Source of the DNA: CAYJXA01 sp964404595
Lineage (GTDB): Archaea; Nanobdellota; Nanobdellia; Woesearchaeales; GW2011-AR9
DNA length: 28,166 bases
Reading direction: 5' to 3'
Assembly: GCA_964404595.1 (NCBI GenBank)
Contig: CAYOKQ010000016.1
Span: 1-28,166 of the forward strand
In this document: one piece after another, positions 14,813 to 22,425 of the stretch
How positions within the stretch are numbered: the stretch's first letter is position 1
How the letters are laid out: each line of letters starts with the position of its first letter
Position numbers and translations under genes: made by a program
The notes under the pieces: generated by a model
What the model was told of the DNA's origin: nothing
The model's database searches: none
Seen by the model: the letters and a program-made list of their open reading frames with translations, nothing else

Positions 14813-15620
14813 CTAACTCTTTTTATTTTTTAATCTACTCTTTCTAGGTCTTTTTCCGATTACACTCTTTTTCTTCATCCCCACTTCCTCTTCCATCCAC
14901 TCTACTTCTTTTTCTACATCTTTTTCCAGCACTTTTGCTTCATGTTCTAATTCACGCAACTCTTTAAAGACCAGATGCTTAACCTTCTCGCGGAAAATGG
15001 CCATGAGCAAATAGAGTCCAACCACCACGGGCACGATGATCGTTTTTATGGAGAAACCGNNNNNNNNNNCCTTGTCCAAAAGCATTAATAAGGATGTAAC
15101 GAGGAATGTTTCCCAAAATAGCGATAACGAGAAAAGTATGATACCTCATCCTGGATAAGCCTAATATAAAATTAATGGAATCGCTGGGAAAAACCGGAAT
15201 AGCATAAGCCAAGATGGCGCCATTAACGCCTCTTCGCTTAAAAATATGATTAAAGTGCTCAATGTGTTTTCGACTTACCATTTTTTCAAGTAAAGGTTCA
15301 CCATATTTTCGCACCAGCCAGAAGGCGATGCTTGCACCAATGATGGCGGCAATCATGGTGAGAATGGTTCCCAGAATAATACCATACACATAGCCGCCGG
15401 CGATGGCAATAGGAGTACTGGGGATGGGCAAGGGGATACTGAGCAGGAAAATAAGGATGTACATAAAGTAGCCCCACGGGCCCAGTTCGAGTAAATACTC
15501 ACGGATAAATTCAGGTGATGCCCATTGACGAATTTGCGGAAAATATCCTAACAGCAATGAAAAGAATAACACAAGGAATAGGAGAGCAACATATCCTTTT
15601 GCACCTGGTTTAAATTTCAC
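14813..15620 (-). CDS. TVP38/TMEM64 (VTT-domain) membrane protein, split by an assembly gap
   Basis: The upstream part reads KFKPGAKGYVALLF, a first TM, then LGPWGYFMYILIFLLSIPLP, STPIAIAGGYVYG, AFWLVRKYGEPLLEKMVSR, AYAIPVFPSDSINFILGLS and NIPRYILINAFGQ: the VTT core of DedA/TVP38 proteins. After 10 Ns the frame changes, and the other frame gives FSIKTIIVPVVVGLYLLMAIF, a last TM, and a charged cytosolic tail (ELEHEAKVLEKDVEKEVEW). The two halves clearly belong to one gene, so the N count is arbitrary. I place the start at the GTG at 15620, because an ATTTTATAA box (15643-15651) predicts initiation there; an upstream ATG at 15731 would lie inside the inverted-repeat element. VTT proteins act in membrane lipid scrambling or transport. 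Confidence 0.78.
15060..15069. other. Run of 10 N: scaffold gap
   Basis: Ten undetermined bases interrupt the TVP38-like gene. The reading frames on the two sides are incompatible across exactly 10 bases, so the true gap has another length. Confidence 0.97.
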
Positions 15621-15642
15621 AAGTATTGGGAATAAGCAGTGG

Positions 15643-15651
15643 TTATAAAAT
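15643..15651 (-). promoter_or_regulatory. TATA box of the TVP38-like gene
   Basis: The minus strand reads ATTTTATAA, centred 27 nt before the GTG at 15620. It decides the start and leaves the repeat element wholly intergenic. Confidence 0.45.
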
Positions 15652-15662
15652 CTTTCTGTTTT

Positions 15663-15976
15663 TCGGAAAAGTAATACTTCAGCAAAGTGAAGTGCTACTA
15701 TCATAAGGTCGAGCTTTATCGACTTCAACATTGAATCGACAAGGGGGAATGCCCCTGCGGGGAACGTCGATAAATTATTTTACACGAAAAAAGCGAGAAG
15801 ATAGTAGCACTTCACCAGAAGCAGAGGCAGCACCTTCAAAATTCTCTAGGTCAATTTCGAATGAGCTGCGTCCCCGTGAGGGACTTCCCCCCGCAACGCT
15901 CCCGATGATATTCTGAAAGAATTTTGACTTTAGGGTGCTGCTTCTGCTTCAGAATGCTGAAGTATTACTCGGAAAA
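15663..15976. mobile_element. MITE-like element with three-way-junction architecture
   Basis: An 8-bp direct repeat, TCGGAAAA (15663-15670 and 15969-15976), flanks 298 bp bounded by perfect 14-bp inverted repeats, GTAATACTTCAGCA (15671-15684) and its complement (15955-15968). Inside are two more inverted pairs: GTGAAGTGCTACTATC at 15687-15702 with 15800-15815 (16 bp, perfect) and GAAGCAGAGGCAGCACC at 15818-15834 with 15934-15950 (17 bp, one G-T), the latter continued by CAAAATTCT/AGAATTTTG (15837-15845/15918-15926). Linkers between stems are 2, 2 and 4 nt, so the whole forms a compact three-way junction. Both arm tips carry related G/C runs in opposite orientation. It encodes nothing recognisable. 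The direct repeat suggests a target-site duplication of a non-autonomous transposon; a structured RNA is the alternative. Confidence 0.62.
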
Positions 15977-15982
15977 GCAAGC

Positions 15983-15992
15983 TATATAAATA
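15983..15992 (+). promoter_or_regulatory. TATA box of the PAP2-like gene
   Basis: TATATAAATA lies 25 nt before the ATG at 16012, just outside the repeat element. Confidence 0.6.
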
Positions 15993-16011
15993 CTAAAATT
16001 ATATCTAACAT

Positions 16012-16422
16012 ATGAACAAAATAATCCTTGCCATGCTCCTAGCAGGATTTGGAGCGCAGTTGCTTAAAGTTATTGTGTTTTGGTTCAGGCATAAGCGTCT
16101 GAGCTGGCATGATATAATCGTGACCGGGGGTATGCCTTCCTCGCATTCTGCATTTGTCATTTCGCTTACGGCTATCATTTATCTGGAGGAAGGAACATCC
16201 ACCGTCTTTGCCGTCTGTTTAATGTTGGCCTTCATCGTCATCATCGATGCTTTTAATGTACGCCGAAGTGTGGGTGAGGAGGGAATGGTCATAGACAAGA
16301 TTCTCAAGAAGATTAAAATGAAAACAGAGATGCACTATGCACTGGGCCACACGCCGATGCAGGTATTGGTGGGGGCGGTATTGGGACTCGTGGTTGCTGT
16401 GGGTGTGCATTATTGGTTGTAG
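16012..16422 (+). CDS. Divergent PAP2 (DUF212) family membrane protein
   Basis: This 136-residue integral membrane protein of about four TM segments carries the phosphatase-like signatures GGMPSSHSAFV (39-49), DAFNVRRSVGEEG, and GHTPMQVLVGAVLG near the C-terminus. The family is related to PAP2 acid phosphatases and vanadium haloperoxidases, which act on lipid or polyprenyl phosphates; the substrate is unknown. Length is typical of DUF212. It is divergent from the VTT-domain gene, and both may concern membrane lipids. Confidence 0.92.
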   Translation: MNKIILAMLLAGFGAQLLKVIVFWFRHKRLSWHDIIVTGGMPSSHSAFVISLTAIIYLEEGTSTVFAVCLMLAFIVIIDAFNVRRSVGEEGMVIDKILKKIKMKTEMHYALGHTPMQVLVGAVLGLVVAVGVHYWL

Positions 16423-16482
16423 GATTTATTGATTCTGATAATTTTATGTATGCGGCGGTTATTGGGAAAGAATAATTTTTAA

Positions 16483-16914
16483 TCACAAGTCGCTTTTCCC
16501 TATGTTGGTAATAAAGCTAAATTGTTAGAGGAAATGTGGCGAGTGCTCAAATTGAAGGGACAAGCTTTTATCCATATTGATAGTAGACCTAAAGAAAATT
16601 TTCCCGATTTCATGAGATGGAATATGGAAACGCCACGATTTGTTATTTATGACGGTAGTAAAATGCTCTCTACCGGTGACTATATTAACAGCTTTCAAGA
16701 GGAAGGGTATAGGATTAGGTGTGGAAATGCACACAATAGCAAAGCATCTCGTATTATTCAAATAACTAAAAATAAACGGAAAAAATTAGATCTTCGCTTA
16801 GAGTATGATGGAAATGCAACCCTCTATCTTACACCATTAAGGGGAACCGATGAATACAAAATTGATGGCAGTATTTGGTGGGGAACCAGGAGTGTATTCC
16901 AAGTCAGGAAATAA
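16483..16914 (+). pseudogene. C-terminal fragment of a class I SAM-dependent methyltransferase
   Basis: The frame opens after a stop at 16480 and reads FPYVGNKAKLLEEMWRVLKL then KGQAFIHID, the motif 'helix plus strand 5' region typical of class I methyltransferases, followed by DFMRWN, FQEEGYRI and a beta-rich tail. The glycine-rich SAM-binding motif I and the preceding half of the domain are missing, and no ATG starts the frame (TTG at 16522 is the first possible start). No clear TATA box precedes it. It is therefore most likely the remnant of a longer gene; a functional short protein without SAM binding is less likely. Confidence 0.6.
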
Positions 16915-16967
16915 ATCTCTTTTTCATCACCTAAAATTATTTAAACTTAATTTATTCTCCACGTAAT

Positions 16968-17588
16968 ATGATGACCTGTGCGCAACTGCGTGAACTGGAA
17001 GAAAATGCCATTGAACAAGGCCTGCCTGCAGAAGAATTGATGGAAAATGCCGGACGCCAGGTTTTCCTCACCACTAAAAAAAGATATGGATTAGAGGGAA
17101 GCCATATCATCATCTTCTGCGGCACGGGCAATAATGGCGGAGACGGACTCGTGGCAGCACGGTATTTTGCAATGAAATATCCCGTGATAGTCTTGTTATT
17201 CGGAGACAAAGAAAAATTTTCCAGCGAAACACAAAAGAATTATGATGCCATCAAGAAAAAAGTCAATGTGATATACATCCGAGACAGAACAGAACTAGAA
17301 AAGTTTCATGTTCAATCAAATCATAGCCTGGTATTAATTGATGCTTTGCAGGGAGTGGGAGGAAAAGGACCTCTTCGGGATCCGCTTTCTTTTGCCATTG
17401 ATTATTTCAATTCTCTATCTGGGTTTAAAGTAGCGGTGGATGTTCCTTCTGGCCTTAATGCGGATACCGGTGAGAGTGAGAAGCGATGTGAAGTTGACTT
17501 GATTGTTACTTTTCACGATATGAAGCCTGCCTTGCATTCCTATGCTCAGAAAACCGTTGTGGTGGATATTGGATTGCCTCATTCTTAA
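16968..17588 (+). CDS. nnrE: NAD(P)H-hydrate epimerase (YjeF N-terminal domain)
   Basis: The protein has 206 residues. Motifs are ENAGRQV near the start, GTGNNGGDGLVAARYF (52-67, NAD(P)HX and metal loop), IDALQGVGGKGPLRDP in place of the common DALFGTG sequence, and VDVPSGLNADTG (about 160-171). It epimerises damaged R-NAD(P)HX to the S form for repair. In many archaea it is fused to the ATP/ADP-dependent dehydratase (NnrD); here it stands alone and the dehydratase is not in the window. A TTATTTAAACTT box at 16938-16947 gives a leaderless start at 16968 or at the ATG three bases later. Confidence 0.93.
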   Translation: MMTCAQLRELEENAIEQGLPAEELMENAGRQVFLTTKKRYGLEGSHIIIFCGTGNNGGDGLVAARYFAMKYPVIVLLFGDKEKFSSETQKNYDAIKKKVNVIYIRDRTELEKFHVQSNHSLVLIDALQGVGGKGPLRDPLSFAIDYFNSLSGFKVAVDVPSGLNADTGESEKRCEVDLIVTFHDMKPALHSYAQKTVVVDIGLPHS

Positions 17589-17590
17589 TA

Positions 17591-18148
17591 TTATTGCTCA
17601 AAATATCCTTCCTTTCTGCAAAATGCTACACTTTCCTCAAACAATGCTTTCAATTCTGGAAAATCTATAAACAGATGCTCTTTTTTCTTGCGCAGGAACT
17701 CTTCAGTCCAGCCCTTCCAATCATCTTTGTAATCTAACTCATGGATCTCGGCATCGAGGGCATCAATAGCCCGGGCAAATTTTGCCTCGGTGGTTTTTCC
17801 TTCTTCGTACTCATTAAAAAGATCAATAAACTTTTGTGAAAGAGCTTTGGGCAATTGTTTCTGGAGTATTTTTGCTGCCTGTATCTCTTTTTCCTTCTTA
17901 TCTTTTCTTTTATGGTCTTCTAATATATTAATGTCGCCTGCTTCTATCTCCACTACATCATGATACATGAGTAATTCATATACTTTCAGACGATTGAGGG
18001 TTTTATCTTTCATAATGCTTAGAAAATAATCCGCCAGAATCAAACAGCTCCAACTGTGCTCGGCAGGGCTTTCTTTACGCTTGCCTACAGAATTGGCTCG
18101 TTCGATGGTCTTGAGCTGGTAAAAAGTGCGGATTTTTTGAAGGCTCAT
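17591..18148 (-). CDS. HD-domain phosphohydrolase (COG1896/YfbR-HDDC2-like)
   Basis: This 185-residue helical protein has the HD metal ligands: His in SPAEHSWSC (about 30), HD in LLMYHDVVEIEAGD (about 62-63), and Asp in FARAIDALDAEI (about 128). The YHDVVE-AGDI and AIDALDA contexts fit the 5'-deoxynucleotidase-like YfbR/HDDC2 group, which dephosphorylates nucleoside monophosphates. It starts 2 nt after the stop of a 47-codon small gene and converges with nnrE. Confidence 0.88.
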   Translation of the reverse strand: MSLQKIRTFYQLKTIERANSVGKRKESPAEHSWSCLILADYFLSIMKDKTLNRLKVYELLMYHDVVEIEAGDINILEDHKRKDKKEKEIQAAKILQKQLPKALSQKFIDLFNEYEEGKTTEAKFARAIDALDAEIHELDYKDDWKGWTEEFLRKKKEHLFIDFPELKALFEESVAFCRKEGYFEQ

Positions 18149-18150
18149 TA

Positions 18151-18294
18151 TTAAATCCAGGAATATCCTTTTTTGTTCTTAATGCGATATAATTCTATTA
18201 ATTTTTCCTTTCCCTGAGGAGTTTTCAATAGCCTTTGGATAAATTGTTCATTTTTGTCAAAAATCGCATTAATAAATTCAGTATGGGGGGCCAT
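18151..18294 (-). CDS. Small protein (47 aa) cotranscribed with the HD phosphohydrolase
   Basis: The short frame begins at an ATG exactly where the minus-strand TATA box at 18315-18326 predicts transcription start (24-27 nt), and ends 2 nt before the HD gene. The peptide begins MAPHTEFINAIFDKNEQFI and ends KKGYSWI: helical, basic, no membrane segment. Promoter position and tight coupling are the evidence; the sequence is not recognised. If it is not a gene, the HD gene would need a leader of about 145 nt, unusual in this window. Confidence 0.6.
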   Translation of the reverse strand: MAPHTEFINAIFDKNEQFIQRLLKTPQGKEKLIELYRIKNKKGYSWI

Positions 18295-18314
18295 CTATTT
18301 CTTCATAGTGCTAA

Positions 18315-18326
18315 ATTTATATATAA
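18315..18326 (-). promoter_or_regulatory. TATA box of the small gene-HD operon
   Basis: The minus strand reads CTTATATATAAA, spaced for a leaderless start at 18294. Confidence 0.55.
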
Positions 18327-18371
18327 GCTTTCTTCTTGGAAATCTAAATATATACAATTCACTGCAACAAT

Positions 18372-18382
18372 CTTTAAATACT
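18372..18382 (+). promoter_or_regulatory. TATA box deciding the start at 18403
   Basis: CTTTAAATACT is centred 26 nt before the ATG at 18403, which argues against the in-frame ATG at 18235, upstream of this box. Confidence 0.6.
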
Positions 18383-18402
18383 TCACTCCTGAGAAAAAAA
18401 AT

Positions 18403-18786
18403 ATGCCTCAAGCACAATCAAGTGGAGCAGAAATGGTGATGGAATTCTTGCGTACTCACGGCGGGGCACAAAAGAGAGCTGATTTAGAAGACTTGCTATG
18501 GTCATGTCCAGGCGGGTTAGGTTTTGGTGTTGAGCCGCAACATGTTATTCAGGGATTACTTCAGCTTCGCCGGATTGATTATGATCCAAGGGCAGAAGTA
18601 ATAACAATTTATGATTGGCAAAAATTAGCGGTTTTTGGAAATTCTTATTTTGGTACCCTCGTTTCTGGTAATAGAGTTAGACGTGAAGAATTAATGAATC
18701 AAGCGACATATGCTGAAAAATGTTTATATCAAGCTATCGATGCTTTACATGCACAATCTTTAGGCAGAATACGCATTTCTTTTTAA
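18403..18786 (+). CDS. Hypothetical protein, possibly winged-helix
   Basis: The protein has 127 residues. The first 60 (SGAEMVMEFLRTHGGAQKR, ADLEDLL, EPQHVIQGLLQLRRIDYD, AEVITIYDW) suggest three helices and a wing, as in small HTH proteins, but this is only a pattern impression. The second half (YFGTLVSGNRVRREELMNQ, EKCLYQAIDALHAQ) is helical. The frame is open 56 codons further upstream, but that part covers the promoter. The gene converges with orc1/cdc6. Confidence 0.62.
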   Translation: MPQAQSSGAEMVMEFLRTHGGAQKRADLEDLLWSCPGGLGFGVEPQHVIQGLLQLRRIDYDPRAEVITIYDWQKLAVFGNSYFGTLVSGNRVRREELMNQATYAEKCLYQAIDALHAQSLGRIRISF

Positions 18787-18794
18787 TATATAGC

Positions 18795-19862
18795 TCAAAA
18801 CTCCGTCAGCTTCTTGTCCCCGGCATAATTGACAATGGTGCTTCCGCCGTCCCTGGTGAGGGTTTTCTCAGTCGAAATAAATCGTCCTTCTTCTAACTTT
18901 GCAATCCGGCGGTGGAAACTCTTATAACTCATTTCTCCCCCTTGGTCGGCATACGTGGTATAGATATCTCCTATCTTTCTCCCATTGTTGCTACGGACCA
19001 GCTCTAATATCTGCTGTAATTCTGGTTCAAGACCGTCCTTGGGCTTGATATGAAAATCATTGACTTTCTTGACTGCCTCTCCTACCTGAGCTAATCCTAT
19101 TTTTCGGACTCCTCTCTCTTGGGCGATATTGCCCGACTCGCGCATTAAATATAATCCGATGCGCACATCCTGTATTTCGCAGCATTTTTCGACAATTTCT
19201 TTGAAAGCTTCCTCATCCCAGCTGTGTTGAACAAAAGCATAATCACGGCGCTGCTTAAGGATGCCGGCAATCTCTTGTTCATTATATGCACGAAAACATA
19301 AAAATTCTGGGGCGAACCTGCTGCGAATACGTTCGTCCATATTACCATAGCTGTCTCGATAATTGGTGATCAGAATAATTGATTTACGGTAAATATCCTC
19401 AAGCATGGCATATAAGAAATCAGTATCCTCTACTTTGTCAACTTCATCAAATACAAACACTGCACTTTTTTTATTAAGAGTGCCTCGGATTAAAGCTAAT
19501 AACTCACTGGTTTTTTTACTTTGAATAAACTTATGCCCAAGGTCTTCGCAGAGCTTGTAGAAAATTTTAAAAGTAGTGTTTTCCTTCCAGCAATTGACAT
19601 AGAGTGGAATAACTTCGCTGGTTTCTTCTTCCAGTTCACGCAGCACATGTTTGCAGGCGGTGGTTTTGCCAACTCCCGGAGAGCCGTAAACAAAGAGATT
19701 GCGCCCGTTATGGCCTTGTAATAAAGGGCGGATAACGGCAGCAAATCGTGTTTGCTCGTTTTCCCGGAAGGGAAGAAGCTTCGGCTGGAAGTCGTAGTCG
19801 AGAACGACAGTATCGCGAAACAGGGTTTCACCGCTATGGAGCATATCTTTGAAGAGGGTCAT
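18795..19862 (-). CDS. Orc1/Cdc6 replication initiator
   Basis: This 355-residue AAA+ protein has the ORC-type N-terminus (LPFRENEQTRFAAVIRPLL), Walker A VYGSPGVGKTTACK (about 57-70), Walker B VFVFDEVDKVED, sensor 1 ILITNYRDS, the RIRSRFAPE arginine region (sensor 2 side), and a C-terminal winged helix (IGDIYTTYADQG, SYKSFHRRIAKLEEGRFIS) that reads origin recognition boxes. It loads the MCM helicase at origins. The start is the ATG at 19862, not the TTG at 19877, because a GGCTTTATATT box at 19882-19892 sets transcription start there. A likely ORB-bearing gap lies about 6.2 kb to the right. Confidence 0.92.
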   Translation of the reverse strand: MTLFKDMLHSGETLFRDTVVLDYDFQPKLLPFRENEQTRFAAVIRPLLQGHNGRNLFVYGSPGVGKTTACKHVLRELEEETSEVIPLYVNCWKENTTFKIFYKLCEDLGHKFIQSKKTSELLALIRGTLNKKSAVFVFDEVDKVEDTDFLYAMLEDIYRKSIILITNYRDSYGNMDERIRSRFAPEFLCFRAYNEQEIAGILKQRRDYAFVQHSWDEEAFKEIVEKCCEIQDVRIGLYLMRESGNIAQERGVRKIGLAQVGEAVKKVNDFHIKPKDGLEPELQQILELVRSNNGRKIGDIYTTYADQGGEMSYKSFHRRIAKLEEGRFISTEKTLTRDGGSTIVNYAGDKKLTEF

Positions 19863-19881
19863 AGGCGTCAAAAACAACCTT

Positions 19882-19892
19882 GGCTTTATATT
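19882..19892 (-). promoter_or_regulatory. TATA box of orc1/cdc6
   Basis: The minus strand reads AATATAAAGCC, 25 nt before the ATG at 19862, so it decides the start. Confidence 0.55.
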
Positions 19893-20065
19893 ATTTGCGA
19901 GGGTGGGGGATATATTATAGCAATTTTATTTGTGTGGGATTTCTCTTTTGAGGTAATAATTCTTTGGCTTTCATTGGGCAATTCCTCATTGTTATGGTGA
20001 GTTTTAATCAAACGATAATCACACTGAGAAACTAACTTCATACTTTTATGAAATGAAAGACAATG

Positions 20066-20085
20066 TGATGCAAATTACTGCATCA
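20066..20085. repeat. Inverted repeat between the aminotransferase and orc1/cdc6 genes
   Basis: TGATGCA-AATTAC-TGCATCA has 7-bp perfect arms. It lies after the aminotransferase stop and about 200 bp upstream of orc1/cdc6, so it could be an operator, a 3'-end hairpin or an origin-associated site. The rest of the gap 19893-20120 is AT-rich, with a G-rich patch (GAGGGTGGGGG, about 19899-19909) and no gene. Confidence 0.35.
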
Positions 20086-20120
20086 TGGCCATGTGGTTAA
20101 GACTAGAAAAAAAGAATTTA

Positions 20121-21392
20121 CTATTTCATTTCTTTACAAGCTTTCCACACATTCTCCACCAACATCTTTAATTCTTTCTCCTGCACACTGGAAAAAGCAA
20201 TTCGCAGCAGATTATCAGAGGCAATAATTCCATTGCCATATTTCTCTAGCAGTGTTTTTCTTATTTTTTCGGCATCAAGCCCAGGTCGCAATTGCAGGCA
20301 GCAGAAATATCCGGAATTAAAAGGAAGTGGCCGGAAATAATGCTGGTATTTTTGATCTTGAAGAATAGTATTCATGGTCTCAAAGCGTTGTTTTAATAGA
20401 TGATAATTCCTTGCTTTTTCTTTTTCATACGTTGGCGAATTCATAGCTTGGAGTATCAGATTTTGTGACAGGTTTGAAGTATTAGAGACAGTGGCTCGTA
20501 TCACTCCGGCAATTTTTTCTTCCAGTGCTTGGGCAGTTTCTGGATGCAATCCTTTACTGCCAATAGTGATAAAACCAACGCGCAGTCCCCAGGCATACTG
20601 TTCTTTACTGGCTCCGTCGATTTTTACCGTCAGGATATTTTGGTGCAGCGAGGATAACCGTGCAAATAAGGATTCTGGATGTGCATCTTGGGTATAGTAC
20701 AACCCAAAATAGGCATCGTCGCACAGCACTACTATTTTGCTTCCTTTTTCGGCTGCTTTGGTGAGAATGGCAATGATCTCTTCTGCTTCTGCTTTGCCGG
20801 GAGAATATCCTGTCGGATTATGGGGGAAATTAAAAAGTATTGTCTGTTTGCTTTTTGTATGCAATTTTTGTTGTAAATGAATAGTATTGAATATTTTTTC
20901 TTCAAATAGATTGAAAAAGTCTATTTTTGTGTTATATACTTCACCAAATATGAGCGAATAGTTTTCCCAATAAGGAGAAGGAATAATTATTGTTTCGTGT
21001 GCATCACAAAAGAGATACCCCGCGATAGATAAAGCATGGGTAATGCCGGCGGTGGCAATCGGCATGGTGATAGTAGTAGGAAGGGAAGGATTTTTCTGTT
21101 TCATTTCTTCCTGCCATTTTTTCCTTAAGGAAGGAATTCCGGCTGCAGGAGCATATGGATAGACGTTTTGTGCAGGGAGAGACGTTGCCAGCGATAAGCG
21201 CATAGGCTCTTTATTATCTTCAAGTGCAATGCCGATAGTAGCATTGAGAGTGGCTTTAGCAGCTTGCGCAGCTTGAGCCAAAATTCCTTGGCTAGGAAAG
21301 TATATTGATTTGCCTTTAGTTGAAAGAAGATCGAAAATAACCGGGTTGTGTTTTTGGATAATGGCATTGAGAGCAATGGCTTGTGAATTCAT
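20121..21392 (-). CDS. Class I/II (fold-type I) PLP-dependent aminotransferase
   Basis: The protein has 423 residues. Visible signatures are YAPAAGIPSLRKKWQ (the Y...G...LR segment), ATAGITHALSIAG (cofactor phosphate region), SPYWENY (ring-stacking aromatic), FNFPHNPTGY (Asn of the NPTG motif), LCDDAYFGLYY (Asp-x-x-Tyr) and DGASKEQYAWGLRVGF (Schiff-base Lys and nearby Arg). A substrate-carboxylate Arg is present near the C-terminus (LLRIAFSS). The exact substrate cannot be told. The start is the ATG at 21392, 2 nt after the stop of the upstream coiled-coil gene; a TTG six bases earlier is less likely. Confidence 0.92.
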   Translation of the reverse strand: MNSQAIALNAIIQKHNPVIFDLLSTKGKSIYFPSQGILAQAAQAAKATLNATIGIALEDNKEPMRLSLATSLPAQNVYPYAPAAGIPSLRKKWQEEMKQKNPSLPTTITMPIATAGITHALSIAGYLFCDAHETIIIPSPYWENYSLIFGEVYNTKIDFFNLFEEKIFNTIHLQQKLHTKSKQTILFNFPHNPTGYSPGKAEAEEIIAILTKAAEKGSKIVVLCDDAYFGLYYTQDAHPESLFARLSSLHQNILTVKIDGASKEQYAWGLRVGFITIGSKGLHPETAQALEEKIAGVIRATVSNTSNLSQNLILQAMNSPTYEKEKARNYHLLKQRFETMNTILQDQKYQHYFRPLPFNSGYFCCLQLRPGLDAEKIRKTLLEKYGNGIIASDNLLRIAFSSVQEKELKMLVENVWKACKEMK

Positions 21393-21394
21393 AA

Positions 21395-21778
21395 TCAAAT
21401 CCTATCAATCATGACCTGATTCTCCAAATCCACAATTTTTTTCTGCAGCGTATCGACTTCTTTGCGCACTACTTCCAACTTGACGATCTGCGCTGTCAAG
21501 GTGCAATATTCCTGCAAATCTTTTTTAGTCTCATTGACCAGATGCATGGCATATTCCTGGTCGCGAATCTGTAAAGCATGAAGGATTGCATGGAGGCTTT
21601 TTCGAGCCTCAGATAATTTTAAGCCGGCTTGTTGGGCAGTACTTTGCTCTTTTTTTGAGACAATATCTCGCGCAGCATTTTGATGCGTAGCGGTTAAGGT
21701 GGCAATTGAGACAGCTAAGGTAGAAGGCATCTTGAGTGATGGCTTTTCCTCTTTTTTGAATACGTTGAATATTCCCAT
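21395..21778 (-). CDS. Coiled-coil hypothetical protein
   Basis: This 127-residue, largely helical protein has an Ala/Thr/Gln-rich first half and a C-terminal heptad pattern (VKLEVVRKEVDTLQKKIVDL) typical of a coiled coil. The N-terminus GIFNVFKKEEKPS is basic and could contact membrane or nucleic acid. A TATATAAAG box at 21800-21810 sets the start at the ATG at 21778 rather than the TTG at 21790. It leads a two-gene operon with the aminotransferase. No family was recognised. Confidence 0.68.
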   Translation of the reverse strand: MGIFNVFKKEEKPSLKMPSTLAVSIATLTATHQNAARDIVSKKEQSTAQQAGLKLSEARKSLHAILHALQIRDQEYAMHLVNETKKDLQEYCTLTAQIVKLEVVRKEVDTLQKKIVDLENQVMIDRI

Positions 21779-21826
21779 AACTCTTGGCAAATGCTTTTGG
21801 TATATAAAGTTTATTGCGGTTAATTC

Positions 21827-22066
21827 CTATTTTCTAATCTTAAATCCACTGCTATCAACTTCTACCTCTTTAAGTTTAAAGTAGCCAATGAGGGCCGCAA
21901 GATTGATCAACAAGAAAACAACTGCAGTATAGATTGGAGCAATTCCAGAACCAATGATACTTAAATAAGTAATTGGAGGAATGTTTAATAATACTAATCC
22001 AATAATAAATCTGGCGGTCTTAGGAAGTTCTCGATTAAGATGTGATATAATCTTTAGGAAGCGCAT
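21827..22066 (-). CDS. Small membrane protein (two TM segments)
   Basis: The protein has 79 residues. Two hydrophobic segments (ARFIIGLVLLNIPPITYLSII and APIYTAVVFLLINLAALIGYF, each shown over its TM span) are separated by a Gly-Ser-Gly turn and followed by a short charged tail KLKEVEVDSSGFKIRK. It overlaps the preceding membrane-protein gene by 13 nt and is the last gene of the serS operon. The function is not recognised. Confidence 0.68.
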   Translation of the reverse strand: MRFLKIISHLNRELPKTARFIIGLVLLNIPPITYLSIIGSGIAPIYTAVVFLLINLAALIGYFKLKEVEVDSSGFKIRK

Positions 22067-22425
22067 TTTATTTCCATCGTGCTCCAGAATATAGTAAATA
22101 TGGCAAATCCTAACACTAATATTCCACTAGCAACAAATAAGAAAGTTAACTTTTGAAAATAAGTAAAAGCAAGTATTACTGAGATAGAAGCAAGAAGAAT
22201 ATCATAATACCCTTTTAGCTTTATTCGCTCAAAAAATTTACCCAGTAAAAATAAAGTGACAAATAAGACCGTATTAAAAATGAGAAATCCCTCTACAAAA
22301 TAAGGGTACAGAATCCCAGCGCTCCCTAAAGTTATAAAAGCTGGAATCATAATAGAACTATATTCATTTAATACCATCTTACTCTGAAGCACTGCTTTCT
22401 TAATAAATTTTTTGGCATCCATCAT
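22054..22425 (-). CDS. Small membrane protein (four TM segments)
   Basis: The protein has 123 residues. A basic N-terminal helix (DAKKFIKKAVLQSKMVL) is followed by about four hydrophobic segments: IMIPAFITLGSAGILYPYF, FLIFNTVLFVTLFLLG, YDILLASISVILAFTYF, and FLFVASGILVLGFAIFTIF. It overlaps serS by 4 nt (ATGA) and the next small membrane gene by 13 nt, so all three are cotranscribed. The 79-residue downstream protein may be its partner. No family was recognised. Confidence 0.7.
   Translation of the reverse strand: MMDAKKFIKKAVLQSKMVLNEYSSIMIPAFITLGSAGILYPYFVEGFLIFNTVLFVTLFLLGKFFERIKLKGYYDILLASISVILAFTYFQKLTFLFVASGILVLGFAIFTIFWSTMEIKCAS

Noticed and set aside
15731..15916. A 61-codon plus-strand frame from an ATG at 15731
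   Set aside because: It lies inside the inverted-repeat element, is rich in Pro, Arg and Ser from the G/C runs, and has no promoter.
18235..18402. N-terminal extension of the 18403-18786 gene
   Set aside because: The TATA box at 18372-18382 lies inside it, and it runs antisense to the start of the 47-codon gene.
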